Positions 18,244-26,489 of a stretch of DNA of 64,000 nt are shown here, in pieces. This DNA comes from Sporosarcina sp. FSL K6-3457 (lineage in GTDB: Bacteria > Bacillota > Bacilli > Bacillales_A > Planococcaceae), in contig NZ_JBBOWX010000001.1 in NCBI RefSeq assembly GCF_038007285.1, forward strand, positions 558,001 through 622,000. Direction: 5' to 3'. The translations under genes and the position numbers were made by a program. How positions within the stretch are numbered: position 1 is the first letter of the stretch; each line of letters begins with the position of its first letter. A model generated the notes under the pieces. The model did not search any database, had not been told where the DNA came from, and saw nothing but the letters and a program-made list of their open reading frames with translations.

Positions 18244-19700
18244 CAACGATTCAAAAAAAGATTTGGAAGCTAGTTACTATGATGTTACTGATTATGGGGA
18301 GTATTTGGTTGACGCTAACGCATTACAATCAGAAAACGCAGGAGCAATCCAATGCGATTTTACAACGCTATTTGCGGATGAATGAAGTAACAACAGCTAG
18401 TCAGCAAATCATCACCAATTTAAATAATTATTTAGTCAGCCCAACAGATCAGCATAAGCAACAGATAAAGAAAAGCATAGATGTTATTCAAGAGGTACAA
18501 CAGGATGTAGCAGAGCTACGTAACGCGGAAAACACATTTTCAGTAACGAATTATATTCATTTAATCGATAGTCTCATTGAGACGACGAATCGTTTTATTG
18601 TATTTTCAGAGGAACAAGAAATGGAAGGGTCGACCAAAGAATTTAATGAAGCAAACCGGATTTCCATGTACATATCAGAAATGACCTTAACGATTTTAGA
18701 CCGAGAGCTGAAGTCCTCGAATCGATTTTATCGGGATATTATTGAGCAGTCGGAGGAGCTAGAGAAGCTAGGAATCTGGTTGTTGCTTTTGATGACTGTC
18801 GTGTTGTTATTGGCTACTTATTGGTTCTCACTCAGTATTACGCGACCGGTTCATCAGCTTACGAAGGCGGCTAATGAATTGTCTCAAGGTCGTTTTAATC
18901 AACTGATTGAAGTAAAGTCTAATGATGAGATTGCTTTTTTAGCAAAGACGTTTGACAAGATGCGTATCAATATTAATGACTTAATAGTGGAGATTCAACA
19001 AAAGGCACAGCTTGAGCATGAGCTTCAGCAAAGTAAGCTATTGCTGAAGGAAAGTCAATTTAAAAGCTTGCAGAGTCAGATTAATCCACACTTCTTATTT
19101 AACACATTGAATACTTTATCGAAAAAGGCATATTTGGATGGTGCTGAGGAGACAAGTGATCTCATTGTCAGTGTAGCGGGCTTGCTACGCTATAACTTAA
19201 AGCGGATTGATCGCTCGGTGACATTGTTTGAAGAGGTTGTTGTATTGAAACAGTATATGGATATCCAAAAGGCACGTTTTAGAGACCGTTTACAATTTAA
19301 GCTGGACATTGATGAATCATGTTTGCAAGTGAAAATCCCTGGGTTAACCCTCCAGCCCATTATTGAAAATGCGGTCATCCATGCGATTGAGCCGGAGGAA
19401 AATGGGGGAATCATTTGGTTTAGAATTAAGAGGGATGATTCCAGTGTCATTATTGAAATCGAGGATAGTGGAAAAGGGATGACGCTAGAGAAGGTAGAGC
19501 AGCTATTGAAGGGGAATGTTGTACCTACTGAAGGACATTCTACGGGTATAGGCTTTCAAAATGTCGTGAAAAGATTGCATTTATTTTATGGAGCGGAGAA
19601 TTTAGTCACGATAGATAGTAGAGAAGGTCGGGGGACAAGAGTAGTCATACAAATTCCACAGGCGAGGGAGGGAAATGATGGTGAAGCTTCTTATTGTTGA
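18240..19700 (+). CDS. Sensor histidine kinase, LytS/YesM family
   Basis: A 486-residue membrane kinase. TM1 is at about 12-28, an extracytoplasmic helical region follows to about 175, then TM2 at about 180-200, HAMP at about 200-255, the His_kinase domain with phospho-acceptor H284 in QINPHFLFNTLN, and a HATPase_c domain (NAVIHAI N box, IEDSGKGM G1 box, GIGFQNV). This architecture is the YesM class, which pairs with AraC-type response regulators. It overlaps the binding-protein gene before it (ATGA) and the regulator gene after it (by 23 bases), so all three are coupled. It probably reports an extracellular sugar bound by one of the two neighbouring binding proteins. Confidence 0.92.
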   Translation: MTTIQKKIWKLVTMMLLIMGSIWLTLTHYNQKTQEQSNAILQRYLRMNEVTTASQQIITNLNNYLVSPTDQHKQQIKKSIDVIQEVQQDVAELRNAENTFSVTNYIHLIDSLIETTNRFIVFSEEQEMEGSTKEFNEANRISMYISEMTLTILDRELKSSNRFYRDIIEQSEELEKLGIWLLLLMTVVLLLATYWFSLSITRPVHQLTKAANELSQGRFNQLIEVKSNDEIAFLAKTFDKMRININDLIVEIQQKAQLEHELQQSKLLLKESQFKSLQSQINPHFLFNTLNTLSKKAYLDGAEETSDLIVSVAGLLRYNLKRIDRSVTLFEEVVVLKQYMDIQKARFRDRLQFKLDIDESCLQVKIPGLTLQPIIENAVIHAIEPEENGGIIWFRIKRDDSSVIIEIEDSGKGMTLEKVEQLLKGNVVPTEGHSTGIGFQNVVKRLHLFYGAENLVTIDSREGRGTRVVIQIPQAREGNDGEASYC

Positions 19701-21228
19701 TGATGAACCGACTGAGCTAGAAGGGATGCAGGCAATCTTGCAAAAAGCATTCCCTGAACTAACTATTTATCAGGGAAAAAATGGGAAAATGGCAATAGAA
19801 TTAGCAGATACCATTCAACCGGATTTAATCTTAATGGATATTATGATGCCTGGTATGACAGGGCTTGAGGCTATAGAAAAGATTCAGGCGGGACATCCGA
19901 CGACGAAGTTTGTTATGGTGACGGCATTTGATATGTTTGATTATGCGAGACAGGCTATTAAGCTTGGTGTGAAGGATTACTTGCTGAAGCCAAGTAAGGC
20001 AAGTGAAATTGTCTCAACAGTGGGAAGAGTACTAGAGGTGTGCCGGCAGGAGCGTGAAGCGAAGGTTATAAGTCAGATGCAGCAAGAGAAGTGGCAAAAG
20101 ACGTTGGCGTTGGCGGAGACAGATATTGTGACACAGTTATTATTTGACCATGTACATGAAGTACATATCGATATGCTCGTTGAGATGCTAGCTATTCGTT
20201 CAACTTATGAGAAATTTGTTGTAGTCGTGTTGTTGCCAGAAGGAGCAGAACACTATTATGTGCCAATCAAGGAAAAGGTACGTGAAATGGGAGATGCCTG
20301 GGTAGGTGCATTATATGGACAGCAACTTCCTATTATTGTTTTTCGTGATCAAAAGAAGTCCTTTCGTTTACAAGCAATTACATTAGTGAAAGCAATTTTA
20401 TCGCTAGATAAGGAGAAAATGAGCGTAGACTGGTTTATAGGGATAGGTCAGGTTTATGAGTCATTAGATGAAATTCGACAGTCTTATCAAGAGGCGCTTA
20501 TTGCGACCGCAGATACAACGTCAGTGGTCAAAAGTAGATTCTATTCCGATGCTCCAACTCTTAGCGTAGAGACAGACAATCAGGTTATCAAGCAGCAACA
20601 GCAAGACTACTTTGACCAAATTCGTTTAGGAGATTGGGGAGCCATTCGTTCAGGTGTATTGGATTTAATACAGCAGCATGAAAATGCAGGGAATTCACTA
20701 GTTTACACGCAGCAGCGAGTGCTTGAATTGCTCTGGATTGCGAACCGAGTGATGGATGAAATGGGTGTGGAGGCGGATACTACATTTTTCTCATTTCAAG
20801 CACAGGACTACCGTCAATTACGTACAGAGACACTCCTACTACTCGAGCGTATGAATACTAACTATAAGACACATTACGATCGAGTAGAGGCTGATAAGAT
20901 CCATCAAATTAAACAATATATTAGTGAGCATTCCCATAAGGATATTTCATTGGATATTCTTGCGAAAAAGGTCAATTTAAGCCCGATTTACATTAGTAAA
21001 ATGTTCAAGGAAAAGTTGGGCATTAACTACATTGATTTTCTAACGGAGTGTCGTATTGAAAAAGCAAAGAAACTTTTGAATGATCCAGAGAGAAGCCTAA
21101 AGGAAATTACATTTGAGGTTGGTTATCATGAGCCGAATTATTTTAGCAAGGTGTTCAAGAAAATCTGTGGGGTGTCCCCGAAGGAATATCGAAAAACGTT
21201 AATGAGTAAACAAGCCGAGGTCAAGTAG
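19678..21228 (+). CDS. Response regulator with AraC-type DNA-binding domain (YesN family)
   Basis: A 516-residue regulator: receiver domain at residues 1-120 (acidic pocket DDE near residue 9, phospho-acceptor D54 in LMDIMMPG, K in YLLKPSK), a long middle region, and an AraC/XylS double helix-turn-helix at about 410-510 (DISLDILAKKVNLSPIYISK and ITFEVGYHEPNYFSKVFKK). It is the partner of the LytS/YesM kinase it overlaps. The likely target is the importer operon at 13232-17138, by analogy with YesN systems. Two ATGs in tandem are possible; the second at 19678 has better spacing to GGGAGGG. Confidence 0.92.
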   Translation: MVKLLIVDDEPTELEGMQAILQKAFPELTIYQGKNGKMAIELADTIQPDLILMDIMMPGMTGLEAIEKIQAGHPTTKFVMVTAFDMFDYARQAIKLGVKDYLLKPSKASEIVSTVGRVLEVCRQEREAKVISQMQQEKWQKTLALAETDIVTQLLFDHVHEVHIDMLVEMLAIRSTYEKFVVVVLLPEGAEHYYVPIKEKVREMGDAWVGALYGQQLPIIVFRDQKKSFRLQAITLVKAILSLDKEKMSVDWFIGIGQVYESLDEIRQSYQEALIATADTTSVVKSRFYSDAPTLSVETDNQVIKQQQQDYFDQIRLGDWGAIRSGVLDLIQQHENAGNSLVYTQQRVLELLWIANRVMDEMGVEADTTFFSFQAQDYRQLRTETLLLLERMNTNYKTHYDRVEADKIHQIKQYISEHSHKDISLDILAKKVNLSPIYISKMFKEKLGINYIDFLTECRIEKAKKLLNDPERSLKEITFEVGYHEPNYFSKVFKKICGVSPKEYRKTLMSKQAEVK

Positions 21229-21239
21229 GGGGGAAGTCG

Positions 21240-22313
21240 ATGAAGCGTAAGGCTATAGGCTTATGGTTATTGGGAATGATCTTGCTAGTAGTTGCTTGTG
21301 CAATTACACCAAAACAAACATTGAAAATTGTTGAAGTAGAAGAAACAACGCCCCTTAGTGAGAAGGATGGCCCAATTCGTATTGGATTTGCGATGGATAC
21401 ATTTCTTGAAGAGCGGTGGCTAAGAGACCGAGAAATGTTTCAGGAATCGGTCGAAGCGCTGGGAGCGGAGGTTGAGGTTGTTGCTGCATATGGGAATGAT
21501 GCGCTTCAGATATCGCAGGCGGAGACGCTGATTCAAAGTGGAATTGATCTTTTAGTCATTGTCCCACATAATTCGGAGGCCACAGCTGCGATTGTCCATA
21601 AGGCACACCGTGCAGGTATAAAAGTCATTGCCTATGATAGACTCGTTAAAAATGCGGACCTCGATTTGTATGTGTCTTTTGATAATGAACGGGTGGGCGA
21701 GTTGCAGGCTGAAGCGATTACTAAGCTTGTACCGAAGGGCAATTATGTCTTTATTGGTGGTGCGATTACGGATAATAATGCTCATTTATTGAAAAAAGGT
21801 GTTTTTAATGTACTGCGTCCATATATTGAACGAGGTGATATTACGATTGTTTATGATCAGTGGACGAAGGATTGGACTCCGGTGAATGCAAAGGCAAATA
21901 TGGAAGAAGCTCTTCGAACAACTAATAAGCAAATTGATGCGGTGATTGTTGCGAATGATGCGACGGCAGGCGGTGTTGTTCAAGCACTTGCGGCAGCGGG
22001 GTTAGCGGGTCAAGTACCGGTTACTGGACAGGACGCGGATTTGGCAGGGGTGCAGCGAATTGTTACAGGAACACAGACGATGACGGTCTATAAGCCGATT
22101 CGAACGCTTTCGCAGGAGATAGCAAAATTAGCAGTGGCGATGGCAAGGGGCGAGGAGGTATTTACAGAACGAAAAGTAAATAACGGGAAAATAGAAGTTC
22201 CTTCAGTGTTGCTAACACCAATTGCTGTAAATAAACACAACGTCGATAGTACGGTCATTGCAGATGGATTTCATTCTTCTCAGGATGTGTATCAAGTGGT
22301 AACGAAGGAATAA
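21240..22313 (+). CDS. Second XylF/ChvE-type sugar-binding lipoprotein
   Basis: A 357-residue lipoprotein with a short signal ending VVAC (C20) and a xylose/ribose-type binding domain: RIGFAMDTFLEERW, VIVPHNSEATAAIVHKA, VIAYDRLVKNADLDLYVSFD, VTGQDADLAGVQRI, MTVYKPIRTLSQEI. It is a paralogue of the 13232 protein but sits after the regulator gene, 11 bases from its stop and with a GGGGGGAAG ribosome site. Its place in the sensory operon, away from the ATPase and permease, suggests it serves sensing more than transport (XylFII-like). That is inference. No clear terminator follows; 97 bases separate it from the next gene. Confidence 0.87.
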   Translation: MKRKAIGLWLLGMILLVVACAITPKQTLKIVEVEETTPLSEKDGPIRIGFAMDTFLEERWLRDREMFQESVEALGAEVEVVAAYGNDALQISQAETLIQSGIDLLVIVPHNSEATAAIVHKAHRAGIKVIAYDRLVKNADLDLYVSFDNERVGELQAEAITKLVPKGNYVFIGGAITDNNAHLLKKGVFNVLRPYIERGDITIVYDQWTKDWTPVNAKANMEEALRTTNKQIDAVIVANDATAGGVVQALAAAGLAGQVPVTGQDADLAGVQRIVTGTQTMTVYKPIRTLSQEIAKLAVAMARGEEVFTERKVNNGKIEVPSVLLTPIAVNKHNVDSTVIADGFHSSQDVYQVVTKE

Positions 22314-22348
22314 GAATTAGCTTTTAAAAGGCGTGTATTATTTTAATG

Positions 22349-22376
22349 ACAAAAAACAGAAATAAAGCATAAATTA
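22349..22376 (+). promoter_or_regulatory. Sigma-K-like promoter
   Basis: AC (22349-22350), 17 bases, then CATAAATTA (22368-22376), which fits the sigma-K pattern AC-N16/17-CATANNNTA. It lies 35 bases before the ATG of the long CsxC-like gene, and would place that gene in the mother cell late in sporulation. Confidence 0.5.
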
Positions 22377-22410
22377 ATAGTGACATTAGTTTAATTAGGA
22401 GTGAAATGTA

Positions 22411-24540
22411 ATGAGAACTCCATGGATTAATCACGAGGAAATGAAGCGGATAGCTATAACAAGACAAACTGTATTTTTTTTCACAGTTACTCGAGAACAT
22501 TCTAAATTATCGTCTGATGATAGCAAGAATGAGGTGAGTGCTGAAGCAGATAGTAATCACCACGAATTAGATACTCTTTTTAGCGGTGCGAATACAGATG
22601 AATTAAATAATCCAATTGACAATTCAGATGAAAATCGAGTCCTAAACCCTCCTATAAAAAATAATGATTTTAAAGAAATGGATGTTTGCCAAGTAGTAAA
22701 GAAAATAGAAGAAATTCAAACAAACAACATCGTCGATATTCGATTTTTACCGATCGACCACTTTACAGAGGATTATTATTTTAATAAAATGGCTGATTTA
22801 GTAAATGTAAAACAGGCCTATCAAACTGATGTTATTCGTGAAACGGACAATAATTCCCAAGGCAAATCTAGATTTAATTTTGAATATATTTCAGAATTTG
22901 ATTTTGCTCCTAGCTATATTGAACCAGTAAAAACATTTGGCGCACTTGGAAAGTTGTCTAGCGTCCCAATTTTTGAACCGAGCAAAAAAATGAGTGAATT
23001 GAAGGAAAATGGTATATCGAAACTGATAAAAGGACTGAAAAAACTTCAAACAATCCACACCGATGATCGTGTTAAGATAAATCATGTTATCGATTCACAA
23101 ACTAAAAGTGAGCTCGTGCATATCTCTATAGCCGATACCGCTCTTAACAATATCGAATTAGAAGAATCGAATAGCCTTCTAGGAGAAACAGATAATCCAG
23201 GGGGGGATGGGCTAGACATCCAAAATAGCGAGTCCAAACAAATGAGTATATCCCGATTGGTAAATACATTGGAAAAACTTCAATCATTCCGCGCTGCAGA
23301 TTCCTTTGAATCATCAATGGATATTAATGTTCCAGTTATTGATGTGGCCACCGAGATAGACCGTGCTAATGATTTACAAATCGAAAGTGAATCTGCGCAT
23401 ATTTCTATAACAGATATCGCATTTAACGATATTGAATTAGACAAATCCAGTAGCCCTCTTGAAGAAGCCGACAATCCTGGGGTTATCGAATTAGACGAAG
23501 AAAATAGCGAATCCAAACAATGGGGTATACAGCGATTGATAAATACATTAGGGAAAATTCAAACAACTCGCAGTGCTAATGACTTTGAATTATCAATAGC
23601 TCATAATATGCAGCTGATTGATATGGCTAACGAGATAGATCACGTTGTCGATTCACAAACCGAAACTAAAACCGAAACCGAATTTGAGCCTGTCCTTCCT
23701 TCAGAATCTAGCTATATTGATAATGAAAAATTGGATAGAGATGATACTGGTAAGTTTGAATCTTCAGAAGAGCTAGTAGAGCTTCCTCAGTGCGGTAAAA
23801 TGTATTGTAAAACTATAAAAAGTCCGTTTTCTACTTTTGTAGAAATTGACGATTTTCTCCACGCGCCTCTATTTGGTGAGATTAGTCAAAATACATTTGA
23901 GTTTCTGGACTCATCCAATAAACAAAGCTTTCAATTAGATACAAAGTTTATTAGCACATCTACCTATTATCCGGAGCAGCCTTCTTGCCATCTAGTAAGT
24001 TCTGCAATCCATGAAATCATATATTTAACGAAGACTCTTCATACGAATGGAACAAAAAAAGATAAAACGAATAGCTCCAAATCAATTATGATTCCTACCC
24101 ATTCTTCACGGAAAACAGGTGAATCGAGTCATGAAAATTATACACATGATCTTATAAAGATTAGAGTTCCAGTTGTAGTAGGAGAATACGACATTGAAAT
24201 ATGTATAGAAAAAGAGGTTTTGTTTGAAGAAGAGGTTATAAGGATTAAAGAAGTCTCTAAAAAAGTTGTCCTGACAAATTGTTATTTCACACCGACTCAA
24301 TTATCTAAACCGTTGGGAGATGGCACGTGTACGGCATCAAGTGGAGTGTTATCGATAGAAGGCTTAATTGTACAAAATATCGAGTATAGCGCAATTTTTG
24401 ACATGAATGAAAGTTCGGTCGAGGGAAAAGAAGTTATTCATTTACATGAAAAAATTACATTGGAGCTAATGGTCCAATTACTACAAGAACAAGGAATACG
24501 AGTTCATTATAATGATTTACAGAACTATAAAAATGATTAG
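22411..24540 (+). CDS. Long CsxC-like putative spore-surface protein with internal repeats
   Basis: A 709-residue, acidic, Ser- and Asp-rich protein with no signal peptide or membrane segment. Residues about 200-440 contain two and a half degenerate repeats of 77-93 residues, each opening with an I-x-R-L-I/V-x-T-L-x-K-I/L-Q helix and carrying IELDKSSS-like and SESKQ blocks. The C-terminal 140 residues (IKIRVPVVVGEYDIEICIE, IKEVSKKVVLTNC, EGLIVQNIEYSA) resemble the domain of the protein at 24838. Similar domains are annotated as CsxC family, named for a clostridial exosporium protein. That resemblance and the sigma-K-like promoter suggest a spore coat or exosporium component. TAGGAGTG precedes the ATG. 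Function is otherwise unknown. Confidence 0.7.
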   Translation: MRTPWINHEEMKRIAITRQTVFFFTVTREHSKLSSDDSKNEVSAEADSNHHELDTLFSGANTDELNNPIDNSDENRVLNPPIKNNDFKEMDVCQVVKKIEEIQTNNIVDIRFLPIDHFTEDYYFNKMADLVNVKQAYQTDVIRETDNNSQGKSRFNFEYISEFDFAPSYIEPVKTFGALGKLSSVPIFEPSKKMSELKENGISKLIKGLKKLQTIHTDDRVKINHVIDSQTKSELVHISIADTALNNIELEESNSLLGETDNPGGDGLDIQNSESKQMSISRLVNTLEKLQSFRAADSFESSMDINVPVIDVATEIDRANDLQIESESAHISITDIAFNDIELDKSSSPLEEADNPGVIELDEENSESKQWGIQRLINTLGKIQTTRSANDFELSIAHNMQLIDMANEIDHVVDSQTETKTETEFEPVLPSESSYIDNEKLDRDDTGKFESSEELVELPQCGKMYCKTIKSPFSTFVEIDDFLHAPLFGEISQNTFEFLDSSNKQSFQLDTKFISTSTYYPEQPSCHLVSSAIHEIIYLTKTLHTNGTKKDKTNSSKSIMIPTHSSRKTGESSHENYTHDLIKIRVPVVVGEYDIEICIEKEVLFEEEVIRIKEVSKKVVLTNCYFTPTQLSKPLGDGTCTASSGVLSIEGLIVQNIEYSAIFDMNESSVEGKEVIHLHEKITLELMVQLLQEQGIRVHYNDLQNYKND
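23011..23690 (+). repeat. Degenerate protein-level tandem repeats in the long CsxC-like gene
   Basis: Units begin at about 23011 (residue 201), 23242 (residue 278) and 23521 (residue 371, incomplete). Shared blocks are the amphipathic helix (RLVNTLEKLQ, RLINTLGKIQ, KLIKGLKKLQ), HISIADTA/HISITDIA, NNIELEESNS/NDIELDKSSS, DNPG and NSESKQ. A still more worn copy may start near 22687 (VVKKIEEIQ). Confidence 0.75.
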
Positions 24541-24601
24541 TAGTGGACTGCACTTTTGGATATGAGCTCTTAATAAAAAAGCATATGTTAACTTGTGATA
24601 A

Positions 24602-24637
24602 GATGACTCCGGTATTATTCCAGGGTCATTTTCTTTA
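24602..24637 (+). terminator. Probable terminator after the long CsxC-like gene
   Basis: An imperfect 11-bp stem (24602-24612 with about 24620-24630, one mismatch) is followed by TTTTCTTT. The rest of 24541-24837 is AT-rich with a sigma-K-like -10 near its end. Confidence 0.5.
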
Positions 24638-24787
24638 AATTCAAAGATAAACTGAAAGAACGGGATAAATTTTTGATGCTCTATAACCATACTACCAACA
24701 AAACTTATTGAATTTATCTTCAAAAAAATAAAAGGGACAACTCCGATTTATTATTGCTGTTTTGCCCGTGTGAAAAGGCTAAGCAGA

Positions 24788-24796
24788 CATAATGTA
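24788..24796 (+). promoter_or_regulatory. Sigma-K-like -10 element
   Basis: CATAATGTA fits the sigma-K -10 consensus CATANNNTA exactly, 42 bases before the second CsxC-like ATG. A proper -35 AC at the expected distance is not seen, so this is weaker than the site at 22349. Confidence 0.35.
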
Positions 24797-24837
24797 GTAG
24801 TGTAAGCTTACAAAATAATTCGAGGAGATGTTTTTTT

Positions 24838-25590
24838 ATGAGCGATAAGTGTGATCCAATCGTTATTCAACAAGCCTGTGAGGTGACATCGACACAACAA
24901 ATGTCTTTACACGACGAAGCGATTGAGCTACAAAAAGATGACCGTAAACCCACCTTTAAAGTACCTGTTGTTTTAGCAGAGCGAAAAATTCAAATTGTTG
25001 TAGAATCAGATATTTCACTTACTCCAGCTGCGACGGAGATAAAGCGAGTAACAAAGAATGTATTTCTAGAGCAGGTCAAGCTTGTACCCGTCAGATTTAA
25101 GCAAATTGGCCACACCGACTTTTTTGAAGTTAGAAGAGCTAAATTGTACGTATCAGGATTCATTCGTAAAAACATTGAATATTCTTCCAGTGATTGCAAT
25201 GGAACACTTCTGGATCGAATTGCTGATGTACCGTTTTCTGGATTTGCGGAACTTACGAAGGATGACTTTCTTGTTTACCCTGTTATAGGGATTTCAGATA
25301 GCAGCAAAGCTCAATTCCTAAATGATACAAACGAAATGATTCCTCGTTTGGATAAGTATTTCTTCCAAAATCTTGTGAAATATAATGAGCAGCCATATGG
25401 TGAGCTACTTGGTGCCAATTTCTTTGAACTTGATTTTTCACCAGTAATGGTTGAACCAGAAGCAGCGTTTAGCACATTAAGAGAGAAAATTGTGATGGAT
25501 CTTTATCTAAAAGTATTACAAGTTCAACAATATAAAGTCCATGCTACAAGAATTCTTCCTAAATTTGATGAAGGTACTCTTGGTTCTTAA
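24838..25590 (+). CDS. CsxC-like putative spore coat/exosporium protein
   Basis: A 250-residue soluble protein. Its N-terminal half (FKVPVVLAERKIQIVVESDI, EIKRVTKNVFLEQVKLVP, SGFIRKNIEYSS) is a compact beta-rich domain repeated in diverged form at the C terminus of the 709-residue protein just upstream. The protein resembles the CsxC/DUF3794-like domain found in spore outer-layer proteins of Firmicutes, from memory and not from a search. No signal peptide, which suits assembly from the mother cell. CGAGGAG lies 9 bases before the ATG, and a strong terminator follows. Function is unproven. Confidence 0.7.
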   Translation: MSDKCDPIVIQQACEVTSTQQMSLHDEAIELQKDDRKPTFKVPVVLAERKIQIVVESDISLTPAATEIKRVTKNVFLEQVKLVPVRFKQIGHTDFFEVRRAKLYVSGFIRKNIEYSSSDCNGTLLDRIADVPFSGFAELTKDDFLVYPVIGISDSSKAQFLNDTNEMIPRLDKYFFQNLVKYNEQPYGELLGANFFELDFSPVMVEPEAAFSTLREKIVMDLYLKVLQVQQYKVHATRILPKFDEGTLGS

Positions 25591-25643
25591 CCCGATAACT
25601 ATGGTATTTTACCAAAGTAGACACAGAAGTAATTAAATAGATA

Positions 25644-25687
25644 AAGCCCCTGCATTCATTAGGTATATGCAGGGGCTTCATTTTTTC
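25644..25687 (+). terminator. Rho-independent terminator
   Basis: A perfect 11-bp stem (25644-25654 with 25668-25678) then CATTTTTTC. It ends the CsxC-like gene; 145 bases later the glycan-enzyme cluster begins. Confidence 0.9.
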
Positions 25688-25832
25688 ATGGTTTCTAATT
25701 TCAGTTCGTTAAAGAGCAACATTGACTCCCATCATTTTTACTGGACTCCGCTTATGTCTGTCGATACTAGAATTAAGCCTCATATACATAATAAGAGTTA
25801 AGAAAAGAATTGTGACGTGAGGAGGTGAAAAC

Positions 25833-26489
25833 TTGGATAAAAGTGTATTAATAATTGCTGCTCATCCTGACGACGAACTCCTTGGAAGTGGCGGAACATT
25901 AAAGAAATTAATCAATCATGGCTATAAAGTTATTACGGTTATCGTTGCCAAGGGACGAAAAGAAGAGGAACACGATATGACTAGAAATATAGAGAGGGCA
26001 AATAAACATTTAGGGATAGAAGAGGTTGTTTTTTTGGAATATCCGAATCTACTATTAGAAACGATTCCATTGCATGTACTCAACAAAGAGATTGAAGCCT
26101 TGCTTGTAAAGTACGAACCTTCTATCATTTTTACGCACCACTATGGCGACATTAACTTGGATCATCAAATTTTGTTTCAAGCTGTGTTAACGGCAACACG
26201 CCCGCTCCCCCAAAAAAATCCTATTGAACTTCTTTGCTTTGAAACAGTTTCATCTAGTGAATGGAGTCAACAGTCAGATGACAAAATCTTTAAACCTAAT
26301 TACTATGTCGATATTACAGACACGATTGACGCGAAAATAGAATCTCTTCGGTTCTATGATGTTGAGATGAGGCCTTTTCCTCATCCGCGTTCTTATGAAG
26401 GAGTGCGATATTTAGCCCGAGTACGCGGTATGACCGTAGGAGTTGAATTTGCCGAATCCTTCGAGATCATCAGGAGGGTATGGAAATGA
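25833..26489 (+). CDS. PIG-L family deacetylase
   Basis: A 218-residue zinc-dependent deacetylase of the PIG-L/LmbE fold. The catalytic and metal motif AAHPDDELLGSGGTL is at residues 7-21, and a downstream H-x-x-H site is seen in THHYGDINLDHQ. Relatives remove acetyl groups from N-acetylglucosaminyl lipids or glycosides; the bacillithiol enzyme BshB is another branch. Start is TTG at 25833 with GGAGGTG eight bases upstream; no better ATG precedes the motif. It overlaps the next glycosyltransferase gene by four bases (ATGA). Position suggests it deacetylates an amino-sugar in a spore-associated glycan (inference). Confidence 0.88.
   Translation: MDKSVLIIAAHPDDELLGSGGTLKKLINHGYKVITVIVAKGRKEEEHDMTRNIERANKHLGIEEVVFLEYPNLLLETIPLHVLNKEIEALLVKYEPSIIFTHHYGDINLDHQILFQAVLTATRPLPQKNPIELLCFETVSSSEWSQQSDDKIFKPNYYVDITDTIDAKIESLRFYDVEMRPFPHPRSYEGVRYLARVRGMTVGVEFAESFEIIRRVWK

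Noticed and set aside
25770..25832. A sigma-E or sigma-K promoter before the PIG-L gene
   Set aside because: CATATACATAATA resembles -10 elements but fits neither consensus cleanly and no -35 is visible.
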